Source of the DNA: JALZUU01 sp964441245
GTDB lineage: Bacteria > Bacteroidota > Bacteroidia > Chitinophagales > Saprospiraceae
Length of the DNA stretch: 64,000 bases
Direction: 5' to 3'
Assembly: GCA_964441245.1 (NCBI GenBank)
Contig: CAYTVR010000005.1
Location: 1 to 64,000 of the forward strand
The notes under the pieces: generated by a model
The model's input: only the letters and a program-made list of their open reading frames with translations
Told to the model about the DNA's origin: nothing
The model's database searches: none
Shown here: positions 16,893-26,106 of the stretch, piece after piece
How positions within the stretch are numbered: the first letter of the stretch is position 1
How the letters are laid out: the number at the start of each line of letters is the position of its first letter
Program-made: the position numbers and the translations under genes

Positions 16893-18304
16893 TAGAAACT
16901 AAGCTTGAAATGTAAAAATAATCCTTTTTCTTTTAAATGGTTGATGCTATATTGAATTTGAACAACTTTATCATAATAAAGTACAAAATCTAATCCTAAT
17001 CCTCCTCCAAAAAGCCACCGATTGCCTAAGGGATTAAACTCATTGTATTGACTATCATTGACATAAGCCACATCACTATTTACACTCAAATACATTCGAA
17101 GTGGTAATTCTTTAAATTGTCCTATTGGCATATGTTTTCCTAAATGGATCATATAATTTAGTAATTCCAGTCGAAAGCTAGATTTTAGATAAGCATAATC
17201 TAATCCATCCACCACATAGAATTCATATCCACGCAAAAAATCTTGACCATAACCCAATGATTGATAAGCGTTGTAAGGTTGTTGGCTTCGAATAACAGCT
17301 GTTTTTCCTTTTATAATCGTTTCTAAACTCAGTTTTTTACTAAAAGAAAAGTATTTAGCCAATTTTCCCTCTACATAAAGGGCATTTAAATCATTGAATA
17401 TGCCAAAACCTTCTTTCTCTAATTTTGCGGACACGTAATGTCCGTTCATTGGGTAGGGTTTTATATCTCGAAAGTCATAAATATATTCGTAACTAAAATA
17501 GAAATACTTTTGTCGCGTTTTTCCGTCAAGGAAAAATTCAGTATTCAAAGAATCTATAACAAATCGATCAATTTTATTTTGATGAAATTTTAAAGCAAAT
17601 CGATGATAATTTAATTGGCCAGGACGATAAGTCAATCCACCTCCTAGTCTAAACCTATTTAAGAGAATTTTTCCATTAAAATCATCAAACAATAATTTAT
17701 TACCAACGGATTTGTAGCCAATATTTTTGTTTTGAGCAAAGAAAATTTCTCCTGTTATTCCTAAATTTTGATTGGATCTTAGTGCTGGTAAGTCATATTT
17801 TAGTTCATATTTTCGAGTATACCCCAAATGCACTACAAACTTTAATAGATCTCTTCGGCCAGTCAAATTAATGTGATAAAAGCGGATACCGTAGTTAACT
17901 CTCCTTAAAGAATGGTTTTGTTCTTCCCACCAAACGTTAAAATTTCGATCTGCTAGTTCAAAAATAGGAAAAGGATAGATATACCAATTTTCTCGAAGGT
18001 CTATTTTAATTTGTACTCGATTTGTTCGATCATTCCATTCTGATATATTTATTTTTGCGGAGACAAATAGCCCCGTGTTTAATATTTGAAGCTTGTTGTC
18101 TTCCATTAAGGTCGCCAAATCAACAATCGAAATACTATCTCCTACTGTAAAGGTCATTTCCCGGAGAATCGTTTTCTCCTTTGTCTTTTTATTGCCCTCA
18201 ATATGAATAGAATCAATGACTACAAAATCAGATTGGGCCCATGTTGACTGGATACAACATAGACATAAAAATGAAAATAAAAATCGGAGAATAGATAACT
18301 TCAA
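16892..18304 (-). CDS. BamA/TamA-like outer-membrane barrel with one visible POTRA
   Basis: The 470-residue protein has a signal peptide (cleavage near STWAQ), one POTRA-like domain at about 28-105 (VIDSIHIEGNKKTKEKTILREM) and a long beta-rich region ending in a phenylalanine (FKLSF), the usual C-terminal signal of outer-membrane barrels. It is far shorter than BamA, which has five POTRA domains, so it is a reduced Omp85-type protein. Roles in protein or lipid insertion are possible but unproven. It is coupled by a one-base overlap to nadK and lies 84 bases downstream of the CBS protein. Confidence 0.82.
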   Translation of the reverse strand: MKLSILRFLFSFLCLCCIQSTWAQSDFVVIDSIHIEGNKKTKEKTILREMTFTVGDSISIVDLATLMEDNKLQILNTGLFVSAKINISEWNDRTNRVQIKIDLRENWYIYPFPIFELADRNFNVWWEEQNHSLRRVNYGIRFYHINLTGRRDLLKFVVHLGYTRKYELKYDLPALRSNQNLGITGEIFFAQNKNIGYKSVGNKLLFDDFNGKILLNRFRLGGGLTYRPGQLNYHRFALKFHQNKIDRFVIDSLNTEFFLDGKTRQKYFYFSYEYIYDFRDIKPYPMNGHYVSAKLEKEGFGIFNDLNALYVEGKLAKYFSFSKKLSLETIIKGKTAVIRSQQPYNAYQSLGYGQDFLRGYEFYVVDGLDYAYLKSSFRLELLNYMIHLGKHMPIGQFKELPLRMYLSVNSDVAYVNDSQYNEFNPLGNRWLFGGGLGLDFVLYYDKVVQIQYSINHLKEKGLFLHFKLSF

Positions 18305-18388
18305 TTTAGGATCACTATTTAGTGAAGGCCGAAGTTATGCATTTAGTGACGCTCAAAAAATAAAATGGAAGTAAAATTCAATGTAAAA

Positions 18389-19048
18389 CTAAACATTAAG
18401 GTAAGCCATAAGAGAATCATAACGTTCTTTCAAGGCATCTAATTCAGAAGATTCTTGGAAAGAGGCTTTGACTTGTATGTCAAATCGACCAAAAGTAGCA
18501 ATGATTCGATGTGCTTCAGGACGATTGATTTTTAGCGTTACATCAATTTTGTTAGAATCGGTATTGGAAGTGATAAAACTGCTTAAAATAACTGCATTTT
18601 CTGATTCAACGATTCTAGCTAAGTGAGACAAAGCATAATCTCGTTTGTTCATTTCTAAAACGATTATACAGCCTGGCTCAGTAAAAGAACCAATATTGGC
18701 AAAAAAGCGAACTAAATCTTCTTGAGAAATTAAACCTAAATAATTATCATCTAAATCGACCACAGGGATTGCTGTCAATTGATATTCACTGACCAAACGT
18801 AGCACTTCGTATGCATGATCATTACTCTTGGCATATGGTCGACTCATGGAAAGTTGATAAGACCCCACCGCTTCTTTCACATCATAATCTAGTATATCGT
18901 CTTCAGAGATGAGCCCCAATAACTGAGTATTGTTGACAATAGGCAAGTGTCTAACATAAAAGTCATTCATGATGCTCAATGCTTCTTCGCCTGTATCGGA
19001 AGTTCTTAAAGGTACAATTGTCTGAGACAATAAATTACTCGCTATCAT
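18389..19048 (-). CDS. CBS-domain protein
   Basis: The 219-residue cytoplasmic protein has a CBS pair at about 1-125 (DFYVRHLPIVNNTQLLGLIS and YQLTAIPVVDLDDNYLGLIS). A C-terminal region at about 140-215 with an ACT-like pattern follows (GCIIVLEMNKRDYALSHLA). CBS pairs commonly bind adenine nucleotides, so it may act as an energy or nucleotide sensor. The neighbouring nadK makes a link to adenine-nucleotide metabolism plausible, but this is inference from position only. Confidence 0.85.
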   Translation of the reverse strand: MIASNLLSQTIVPLRTSDTGEEALSIMNDFYVRHLPIVNNTQLLGLISEDDILDYDVKEAVGSYQLSMSRPYAKSNDHAYEVLRLVSEYQLTAIPVVDLDDNYLGLISQEDLVRFFANIGSFTEPGCIIVLEMNKRDYALSHLARIVESENAVILSSFITSNTDSNKIDVTLKINRPEAHRIIATFGRFDIQVKASFQESSELDALKERYDSLMAYLNV

Positions 19049-19291
19049 TTTGTGTAATTTTCTCTTTTAAAATCTAGAATCTAGATCAAATAAATGTTCA
19101 TTTATCTATCTCGAGTTCTTTATTAACGAAAATAGCGTTGTTCAGTTTTATAAAAGGCAGAGAAATTTGAAGATTGATTGAAATTTTACATTTCAGTCTT
19201 ATAGATTTAAGTAAGGCAATCGTTATACCAAGTTTTATGATTAAAGTAAAAAAAGAAAATTTTCTTAATGATTATCTAAGAGGTACTATTA

Positions 19292-20038
19292 CTAACCTAG
19301 TAGTTTCTTTTTCTGCAAAACAAATTCTTCCTCGGTTAACAAGCCTTTGTCTCGTAATTCTCCCAATTTATTTAATTGTTCCAACAGGTCCGTATTTTCG
19401 AGAATATTTTCCTCTTTCTGTGGTGCCTGTTGAGTCAACGGCCATTTGTAGTTGTTTTGCACAAATGGTTCGAATTCATCTTGGATACGAATAAATGCTA
19501 AGGCATCATGGGTTTTAATTTTTTCAAAATCACTAAAACCTAATTTCACAGCCGTACTGAGATGATGATAAGATTTCTCTTTTTCTTCTGTCAAAGAATA
19601 AGCGCAAGCTAAATTAAAGTGTACTGCAATATCATTCTCACTTATCTGTAATGCTTTGGTATAATCTTCAATGGCTCCCTCGTAATCATAATCTCTATAT
19701 TTTGCCAAACCACTTTCTTTGAATGGATTATTCTTTGGACGTGCTGGAGCAGTTCTTCTTTTATATTGTGGTTTTTGTTGTCGAGTATAATCTGCTTCTC
19801 TTCTACGACGCTCTTGAGTGGGTGCTTGTCGACGATAATCTCTTTGATCTCGACGAGTGCTTTGACGAGTATTCCGCCCTCGAGTATTACCTCTTCTTGG
19901 CGTCTTTGGATTGCCAGAAGCGGAACGAATGACCATAAAAATCACAAACATAAAAATTAAGAAAGGCGCATCAAAAACCCCTGCAAACATAAGGATTGCA
20001 AAAAAGGCAAATAGAGAACCTGGATCAACATTTTTCAT
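19292..20038 (-). CDS. membrane TPR/SHOCT protein, paralogue 1
   Basis: The 248-residue protein has a hydrophobic hairpin at about 8-36, a strongly basic Arg-rich linker (about 40-100), a TPR-like block (about 105-175, KYRDYDYEGAIEDYTKALQI) and a C-terminal SHOCT motif (LGELRDKGLLTEEEFVLQKK). From about residue 105 it is closely similar to the next gene upstream; the N-termini are unrelated. SHOCT motifs are short oligomerisation segments. It probably sits in the inner membrane with a cytoplasmic C-terminus. The function is unknown. The gap to its paralogue is 53 bases, so they are probably co-transcribed. Confidence 0.82.
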   Translation of the reverse strand: MKNVDPGSLFAFFAILMFAGVFDAPFLIFMFVIFMVIRSASGNPKTPRRGNTRGRNTRQSTRRDQRDYRRQAPTQERRRREADYTRQQKPQYKRRTAPARPKNNPFKESGLAKYRDYDYEGAIEDYTKALQISENDIAVHFNLACAYSLTEEKEKSYHHLSTAVKLGFSDFEKIKTHDALAFIRIQDEFEPFVQNNYKWPLTQQAPQKEENILENTDLLEQLNKLGELRDKGLLTEEEFVLQKKKLLG

Positions 20039-20091
20039 TTCTTATATAACGATTTTACTTCGTAAAACATATGATAGCTGCTAATATACAA

Positions 20092-20883
20092 CTATCCAAG
20101 CAATTTCTTTTTCTGCATAGCAAATTCATCTTGCGTCAACAATCCTTTTTCTCGAAGTTCACCTAATTTTCTCAACTGTTCTAAAAGATCGCTTGATTCT
20201 GTTAAGCTTTCACGTTTCGTTTTTGGCTTAGGGCTTAATCGATACCCATTCTTTACAAATTGATCAAATTCATCTTGGATACGCAAATAAGCAAGAGCAT
20301 CATGTGTTCTAATTTTTTCAAAATCAACAAATCCTAATTCCACTGATTTACTTAAGTGAAAAAATGCATTGTCTTTTTCTTCTACCAAAGAATAAGTACA
20401 AGCCATATTAAAATGGACAGCGACATCATTGGGGTTGATCTGTAAAGCTTTTTTAAAATCAACAATCGCAGCTTCAAATTCGTAATCCTTATATTTTTGT
20501 AATCCGCTTATCTTGAAAGAATTATTTCGTCCTTTGGGTTGAGGCGTTTTTCGAACTGGAGGTCGATTGGCTGATCCTCTGCGAGGGCGTTCTTTTTCAT
20601 AAGATCGACTACGTTCTCTTTTTCTACGATCAACCGTTCTATCATAATCTGTATCGTATCGATCTCTATCTGCTAGATAATCTCGATTGTACTTGGCATC
20701 AAAAACTCGTTGATCCATTGCAAGGAAGGCCACAAAATCAATAAACATTAAAAGGAAACTAATTCCTGTAAACATTAAAATGCAATAAAATATTCCTAGT
20801 CCTACTTGACCTAAGTAAAACCTATGAATCCCTAGAAAACCAAGGAAAATTGAAAGTAATGCGGCAATATTTTTATCTTTCAT
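20092..20883 (-). CDS. TM2-domain TPR/SHOCT membrane protein, paralogue 2
   Basis: The 263-residue protein starts with a TM2 domain (about 1-60, MKDKNIAALLSIFLGFLGIH followed by RFYLGQVGLGIFY). An Arg-rich linker, a TPR block (KYKDYEFEAAIVDFKKALQI) and a SHOCT C-terminus (LGELREKGLLTQDEFAMQKK) follow. An in-frame ATG at 20937 would add 18 polar residues; I chose 20883 because TM2 domains start at this position. The C-terminal about 145 residues match the downstream paralogue closely. The pair therefore looks like a duplication in which the membrane module was swapped. The function is unknown. Confidence 0.83.
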   Translation of the reverse strand: MKDKNIAALLSIFLGFLGIHRFYLGQVGLGIFYCILMFTGISFLLMFIDFVAFLAMDQRVFDAKYNRDYLADRDRYDTDYDRTVDRRKRERSRSYEKERPRRGSANRPPVRKTPQPKGRNNSFKISGLQKYKDYEFEAAIVDFKKALQINPNDVAVHFNMACTYSLVEEKDNAFFHLSKSVELGFVDFEKIRTHDALAYLRIQDEFDQFVKNGYRLSPKPKTKRESLTESSDLLEQLRKLGELREKGLLTQDEFAMQKKKLLG

Positions 20884-21211
20884 TGACTTAAAATATCTTC
20901 GGAGAGAAGTATTATTATTAGAGCTTGTTGAAAACAATTAATTGATTTGTAAATATATTTATACAATTCAAAAAAGATGATCTAAATAATTTTACTTTTC
21001 CTTTGTTCAAATGTATTAAATTAACACAGAAGAGAGAGACAAAGTTTTATTTAGGATCATGTAATTGATAAGTTATAACCGTTTAGTAGTTTTTTTTTCC
21101 TTGTACAAGTGTTTGAAACAGGATTTATACAAAAAATAAGGCGTGTTTCAATCAGGACGTATAAGGGAAAAAATAAGCCCTAGGTTGTTATGAATTATTG
21201 TTTTATGGTCG
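20884..21211. other. intergenic region before the TM2 gene
   Basis: This 328-base spacer lies between the phosphatase stop and the TM2-protein start. It holds an 8-base inverted repeat (TTGAAACA at 21113-21120, TGTTTCAA at 21144-21151) of uncertain meaning. I see no gene. Confidence 0.4.
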
Positions 21212-22471
21212 CTAGTTAACTTTTTTGAAAAACTTACTAGTCAATATCGTAAAATCATCAGGATAATCTCGCTGTCCCTTAAATGTCTCTATTTGTTCCA
21301 TCAGTTTTGAGTTAAAGTCATTCACAGATAAAGCACTGTTCGTCAATGCAAATGTTTTGAGCATATCTTCATTGAAATAATCCTCCTCTGCATTCTGTAC
21401 ATCTGTCAAACCATCAGTAAATGTAACCATCACTGCATCATTATCTAAATGGATCGTTCCCACTTCAATCGCAGGAATTTCTGAAAAAGAACCTAGTATA
21501 GTACACCCTTTTTTCAACAGATATGCTTCGTCATTCATGACCAATACTGGTGGATTATGCCCCGCGTTGATATATCTCAATTCTTGAGTTTTTTTATCAA
21601 ATTCTGCTACAAATAAGGTTAAAAACTTTTCACCGTTGATAATTCTATATAAAGACTGATTCAGTTCCTTTACAAAAACGTCTAGAGGAAGTCGTTGTTT
21701 TATTAGACTATGAAAATTCGCTTGAAAGTTTGACATCAATAAAGCTGCAGCAATTCCTTTTCCCGATATATCGGCAATACAAAGCGCAAATGTATCATTA
21801 TCAAATTCTACTACATCAAAATAATCTCCACCAACACTTTGATGTGGTTTATAAATACTCGCTAGTTCATAACCATTTCCACTAGGTAACGATGAAGGAA
21901 TCAACATGCGTTGCATTTCGCTGGCCAGTTCCATTTCTCTATTGTACCGTTCTTGTTCAATTTGACGTTTGAACAAACGTTTATTTTCAATCGCTACAGA
22001 GATGATATTGGCAATCGTTGTGATAAACTGTACCTTATTATACATGTCTTCATCTTTTTTGAAACCGCCGATGAAGGTGTATGCAATGGGACTTTTTTTG
22101 TGTAAAACAGGTACGACTATATCAAATTCTTTGATCAAAGGATGTTCTTTGTCGTCCTCAGTATTTTTGAGTCGTTGATAGTTGGGTAACTTATCTGAAA
22201 TGTCAATTTCGAGCAATTCATCTGGAATCCCTATAGAAGAGGTACATTTCCATTTTTCTTTTTCGAGCACATAAAGTGCCATTTTTTTAACCCCCATTTC
22301 CCAACTTAAAAAAGAATTGTACATATCATATAAGCCCTGAGCCGATACATTATTATTGATGGCTTGGGTAATCGTAAGCAAACGATTAATCTGAAGTTGC
22401 TTAAGATGAAGCTCTCTTTCCAGGTTTTCTAGATTTGACAATCCTTTTTTTATTTCAGAAAATTTTGACAT
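21212..22471 (-). CDS. GAF-SpoIIE/PP2C-type serine phosphatase
   Basis: The 419-residue protein has an N-terminal helix, a GAF-like domain (about 35-170) and a PP2C/SpoIIE phosphatase domain (about 195-415). Metal-binding motifs are intact: SVGGDYFDVVEFD, CIADISGKGIAAALLMS, YINAGHNPPVLV and VTFTDGLTDVQNAEEDYF. Proteins of this RsbU-like class dephosphorylate anti-anti-sigma factors in partner-switching pathways. The window also encodes a RsbW-like ATPase at 40181-40621, a conceivable partner, though 18 kb away. No antagonist gene is adjacent. The input signal is unknown. Confidence 0.9.
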   Translation of the reverse strand: MSKFSEIKKGLSNLENLERELHLKQLQINRLLTITQAINNNVSAQGLYDMYNSFLSWEMGVKKMALYVLEKEKWKCTSSIGIPDELLEIDISDKLPNYQRLKNTEDDKEHPLIKEFDIVVPVLHKKSPIAYTFIGGFKKDEDMYNKVQFITTIANIISVAIENKRLFKRQIEQERYNREMELASEMQRMLIPSSLPSGNGYELASIYKPHQSVGGDYFDVVEFDNDTFALCIADISGKGIAAALLMSNFQANFHSLIKQRLPLDVFVKELNQSLYRIINGEKFLTLFVAEFDKKTQELRYINAGHNPPVLVMNDEAYLLKKGCTILGSFSEIPAIEVGTIHLDNDAVMVTFTDGLTDVQNAEEDYFNEDMLKTFALTNSALSVNDFNSKLMEQIETFKGQRDYPDDFTILTSKFFKKVN

Positions 22472-22809
22472 TAATTACTTCTACTGTTTTTAGAAAGTTT
22501 TGTTATAGAAATGTTTGTGCTTTTTGTTTTTTTGTAAAAATTTATTTGCTTGTAAAAGCAAAGCTTTGAAAGAGTAAATGTATCAACTCATTAATATATG
22601 TATACTAAATGAAATCATCCATTATGTTACTTTTTCATTGGTAAAAAGTAACCAAAACCCTAGAATATTTAAACTCCTTCCAGTCAAACAATAAATCTTC
22701 TAGCCTCCCTTCCCGTTATCGTAACCTTCTATCGTAGATTTTTTATAAAGGTCAGTACTTAGTAGTTTATAGATCTAATAAATTTGCTTAGCCCTAGTAT
22801 CTTGATGTT
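22472..22809. other. intergenic region between permease and phosphatase genes
   Basis: This 338-base AT-rich spacer carries one clear hairpin (22626-22652) and no gene I can recognise. It should contain the phosphatase promoter. Confidence 0.5.
22626..22652 (-). terminator. hairpin after the ABC permease gene
   Basis: A perfect 10-base inverted repeat (GTTACTTTTT at 22626-22635, AAAAAGTAAC at 22643-22652) with a 7-base loop lies about 160 bases past the permease stop. The T-tract is part of the stem, so it is a plausible but not strong terminator. Confidence 0.45.
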
Positions 22810-24051
22810 TTATTCCTCCGTTTTTACATCCAAAGCATCTCTCAATCCATTGCCCACTAAATTGAAAGCTAGAACCATGAGCATAATTGCTAAAGCAGGA
22901 ATAAGCGCTAAAAAAGGTTTTCCTCCGATTGCGTAGCCATAATTTTCGTTGAGCATTGTTCCCCAAGAAGGAGTGGGTGGTTGTATACCAAAACCCAAAT
23001 AACTTAACCCAGCTTCAATCAAAATTGCAGTAGCAAAATTCGCTGCGGCAATGACCATTACTGGCCCCAATATGTTGGGTAAAATATGTCTTCGCAAAAT
23101 TCGCCAAGTACTAAATCCCATGCTTTGCGCTGCTTCGACAAATTGTATTTCTTTTAGTCCTAAGACTTGACCTCTTACTATTCTCGCCACATCTACCCAC
23201 ATCGTCAGACCGACTGCTAAAAATATGATTCCAATTCCTCGCCCTAAAGCCAATACGATGGCAAAAACCAATAACAAGGTTGGAATGGACCAAACCGTAT
23301 TAATTAATAGCATGATTAAATCATCAATTCGTCCACCAAAGTATCCTGCAATAGCTCCTAACAAAATGCCAATCGTCAAGGAAATAAATACTGCAATAAA
23401 TCCGACCATTAGTGATACTCGAACGCCCAAAATCAATCGACTTAACATGGAGCGACCATAACGATCTGTTCCTAAATAAAAATTTCGGTTAAGAATATGG
23501 CTTTTCTCTATTCTTGATTTCAGTTCTTTTACTGAAGTTTGTTGTGTTTGCTCCTTCTCATCAATGAATGAAATCCTTCCATTCTCATTCACTAATTTAG
23601 CTTGATCATTTTTTAAAGGAAAAACAATATCTGCTAAATGGTATTGAATGAATTCTCCTTTATTCAATTTTCCAGTATCATTACTTTTTCCTGCATACAA
23701 CTCTACTTCTAGTGAATCTCCTCGAAAATTAAATTGATTAATCGGAACTTGCTTATAAAAATTAGGCTGACCAAATAACATGGTTCGAAAAAAATCTTGA
23801 TCTATAATTTCTTGATTTTTTCGAACTTGTAAGATCTTTATTTTAAATCCTGGATTTTTTAAAGCTACCTCCACGATTTGTTCGTTGACATTCGGACTTG
23901 AATCCGGCGCAATGAGATAACCCAATAAAGCAAACAATGTCGCTAAAACAATCATGACTATTCCAAATACGGCAGGTCTATTTTTTAATAAACGTTGAAC
24001 CGCTCGCTGGTCTGGAGATAAGTTTTCGTTCGATACTGATTTCTTTTTCAT
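22810..24051 (-). CDS. ABC transporter permease, DppC/OppC type
   Basis: The 413-residue protein has an OppC-type N-terminal region with one membrane helix (about 32-52). A periplasmic insertion of about 130 residues (about 60-190) follows, then a five-helix permease core with the EAA loop EAAQSMGFSTWRILRRHILP that contacts the ATPase. The start of the core, FYLGTDRYGRSMLSRLILG, is typical of DppC/OppC. It should form the membrane channel of a peptide or nickel-type importer. The insertion is larger than in classical DppC. The ATPase, binding protein and second permease are not adjacent, so it is encoded as an orphan. Confidence 0.9.
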   Translation of the reverse strand: MKKKSVSNENLSPDQRAVQRLLKNRPAVFGIVMIVLATLFALLGYLIAPDSSPNVNEQIVEVALKNPGFKIKILQVRKNQEIIDQDFFRTMLFGQPNFYKQVPINQFNFRGDSLEVELYAGKSNDTGKLNKGEFIQYHLADIVFPLKNDQAKLVNENGRISFIDEKEQTQQTSVKELKSRIEKSHILNRNFYLGTDRYGRSMLSRLILGVRVSLMVGFIAVFISLTIGILLGAIAGYFGGRIDDLIMLLINTVWSIPTLLLVFAIVLALGRGIGIIFLAVGLTMWVDVARIVRGQVLGLKEIQFVEAAQSMGFSTWRILRRHILPNILGPVMVIAAANFATAILIEAGLSYLGFGIQPPTPSWGTMLNENYGYAIGGKPFLALIPALAIMLMVLAFNLVGNGLRDALDVKTEE

Positions 24052-24151
24052 TCACAAATTTTACCTTTTGTAAAGATATAAAAAAGAGATAACTTACCTA
24101 TCTGCTATAAAAATAACATTAGATTAATTTTTAATGTAAAAATTCCGTTTT

Positions 24152-25273
24152 ATGAAAATTTTGTTATTGGAACCTTTTTTTACGGATAGCCATCAAGTTT
24201 GGGCTAGTACTTATCAACAGGTTTCTCAACATAATGTGAAGATCCTCTCTATGAAAGGTCATCACTGGAAATGGAGAATGCATGGTGGTGCCGTTTATCT
24301 CGCTGGGCAATTTAAAAATAATGTGGAAAGTTATGATCTCATTTTAGGAACAGATTTACTGGATTTAACTACTTTTTTGGCCTTGACTAAAGATTTAACT
24401 GCTAAAATTCCTATAGCGCTCTATTTTCATGAAAATCAAATTACTTATCCATGGTCTCCCACCGATCAAGATATTAAGTTGCAAAGGAATAATCAGTATG
24501 GTTTTATCAACTATACAAGTGCACTTGCCGCCAATCGAATTCTTTTTAATTCTCACTATCATTATCAATCATTTTTAGAAGGGCTTAGCCCATTTTTAAA
24601 ACAATTTCCCGATTATCGTGGTTTAGAAAATGTTAAAAAAATTGAGGAAAAGAGTGACGTGCTTCCCCTTGGCCTTGATCTAAGAAGATTTGATAAATAT
24701 CAAATCAATGAAACAAATGATATTCCAATCATTTTATGGAATCACCGTTGGGAATATGATAAAAACCCTGAAGATTTTTTTAACGCTTTATTTCAACTAA
24801 AAGCAGATGACTTAGAGTTTAAATTAGTCGTACTTGGAAAATCTTATCCTAAATCCCCGACTATTTTTGCGGAAGCAAGAGAAAAATTATCCGATCATAT
24901 TTTATATTTTGATTATGCTCCAGACTTTGCCACTTATGCTTATTGGTTGTGGAAATCAGATATCTCATTGGTCACTAGTAATCAAGATTTTTTTGGTATG
25001 AGTGTTATTGAAGCGATGTATTGTCATTGCCTCCCTATATTGCCTAATCGATTGGCTTACCCAGAGCATATTCCTCTGCAAAATCATTCAAATTATTTTT
25101 ATCACAATAAAAAGGAAATGTACCAAAAATTAGTGCAGTCAATTACGATGACAACAATAGCCCGACAGGTGAAAAACTGTCAAAATTTTGTTGCCCAATA
25201 TGATTGGAGTAATTTAGCGCCTCGTTATGACCAACTTTTCAGTAATTTAGCCAATGCTGAAAAAAATAAATAA
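24152..25273 (+). CDS. DUF3524 glycosyltransferase, tRNA-queuosine mannosyltransferase-like
   Basis: The 373-residue protein has the DUF3524 N-terminal domain: LLLEPFFTDSHQVWAS at 4-19, HHWKWRMHGGA at 37-47 and YFHENQITYPWS at 91-102. A GT-B C-terminal half follows (NHRWEYDKNPEDFF at 197-210; nucleotide-sugar motif DFFGMSVIEAMYC around E287). The animal member of this family, GTDC1/QTMAN, adds mannose to queuosine in tRNA-Asp. The presence of tgt in the same window supports a queuosine substrate, but that is inference; bacterial members have been little studied. It starts a plus-strand group, 2 bases before the hydrolase gene. Confidence 0.82.
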   Translation: MKILLLEPFFTDSHQVWASTYQQVSQHNVKILSMKGHHWKWRMHGGAVYLAGQFKNNVESYDLILGTDLLDLTTFLALTKDLTAKIPIALYFHENQITYPWSPTDQDIKLQRNNQYGFINYTSALAANRILFNSHYHYQSFLEGLSPFLKQFPDYRGLENVKKIEEKSDVLPLGLDLRRFDKYQINETNDIPIILWNHRWEYDKNPEDFFNALFQLKADDLEFKLVVLGKSYPKSPTIFAEAREKLSDHILYFDYAPDFATYAYWLWKSDISLVTSNQDFFGMSVIEAMYCHCLPILPNRLAYPEHIPLQNHSNYFYHNKKEMYQKLVQSITMTTIARQVKNCQNFVAQYDWSNLAPRYDQLFSNLANAEKNK

Positions 25274-25275
25274 AC

Positions 25276-26082
25276 ATGGAGAGGATTATCTACAAAGAAA
25301 AAAACATAGCTTACAAAGTTTCTGGAAAAGGGACTCCTTTAGTATTACTTCATGGTTTTTGTGAGGATAGTCGTACTTGGGAAACACTTACTGCTTTGAT
25401 TAATCATTGCAAAATTATTCAGATAGATTTACCTGGTTTTGGTCAGTCAGATTTGGGGAATCAACAAAGTATTGATCAAATGGCAGAATCTGTAAAATTT
25501 GTTTTAGATCATCTTGGTATAAAAAAATCTATTTTATTAGGGCATAGTATGGGGGGGTATGTTAGCTTAGCTTTCGCTAAAAAATATGAAGATCAACTTT
25601 TAGGTTTAAGTTTATTTCATTCACATCCTTATGCCGATACAGAAGCAGGTATTAGGAATAGGAATAAAAGCATACAATTTATACAACGAAACACTCATAT
25701 ACTTTACCTCAAACAATTGATTCCAAAATTATTTAGCCATAATTATGCAGTGGATAACGATTTTCTAATTAGTAAATTGATTCATCAAGCCATTCATTAT
25801 AAATCAGAGGCAATTGTTCAAACGCTAGAAGCGATGAGAGATCGTCCTGATCAATCAAAAATATTATCTGCGCTATCTTGTCCTGTTTTATTTATCATCG
25901 GAAAAAAAGATAATGTCATATCAATAGAAAGAAGTTTGGAACAAACTTATCTTCCTTCCGTTTCATCTATTCAGATTTTTCCAAAAATCGGTCATATGGG
26001 AATGTATGAATCTCCCAAAAAGATCGCAAAAAAAATCAATGATTTTGTTCAATTTTGCACTACATTTTCGACTACTTATTGA
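25276..26082 (+). CDS. alpha/beta-hydrolase
   Basis: The 268-residue protein has a full alpha/beta-hydrolase core: oxyanion-hole motif LLHGFCEDSRTW (about 24-35), nucleophile elbow GHSMGGYVSL (serine at about 96), acid residue region IIGKKDNV and catalytic histidine in KIGHMGMYE. The fold covers esterases, lipases and C-C hydrolases, and the substrate cannot be named. It begins 2 bases after the DUF3524 gene, so the two are certainly co-transcribed. PrsW follows 24 bases later. Confidence 0.85.
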   Translation: MERIIYKEKNIAYKVSGKGTPLVLLHGFCEDSRTWETLTALINHCKIIQIDLPGFGQSDLGNQQSIDQMAESVKFVLDHLGIKKSILLGHSMGGYVSLAFAKKYEDQLLGLSLFHSHPYADTEAGIRNRNKSIQFIQRNTHILYLKQLIPKLFSHNYAVDNDFLISKLIHQAIHYKSEAIVQTLEAMRDRPDQSKILSALSCPVLFIIGKKDNVISIERSLEQTYLPSVSSIQIFPKIGHMGMYESPKKIAKKINDFVQFCTTFSTTY

Positions 26083-26106
26083 AGCTCAAAGAATCGCAAT
26101 TAATAC

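Noticed and set aside
19460..19480. GGTTCGAATTC, a tRNA T-loop-like string
   Set aside because: It lies inside the SHOCT-protein coding frame and no acceptor or anticodon stem surrounds it. No tRNA was found in the window.
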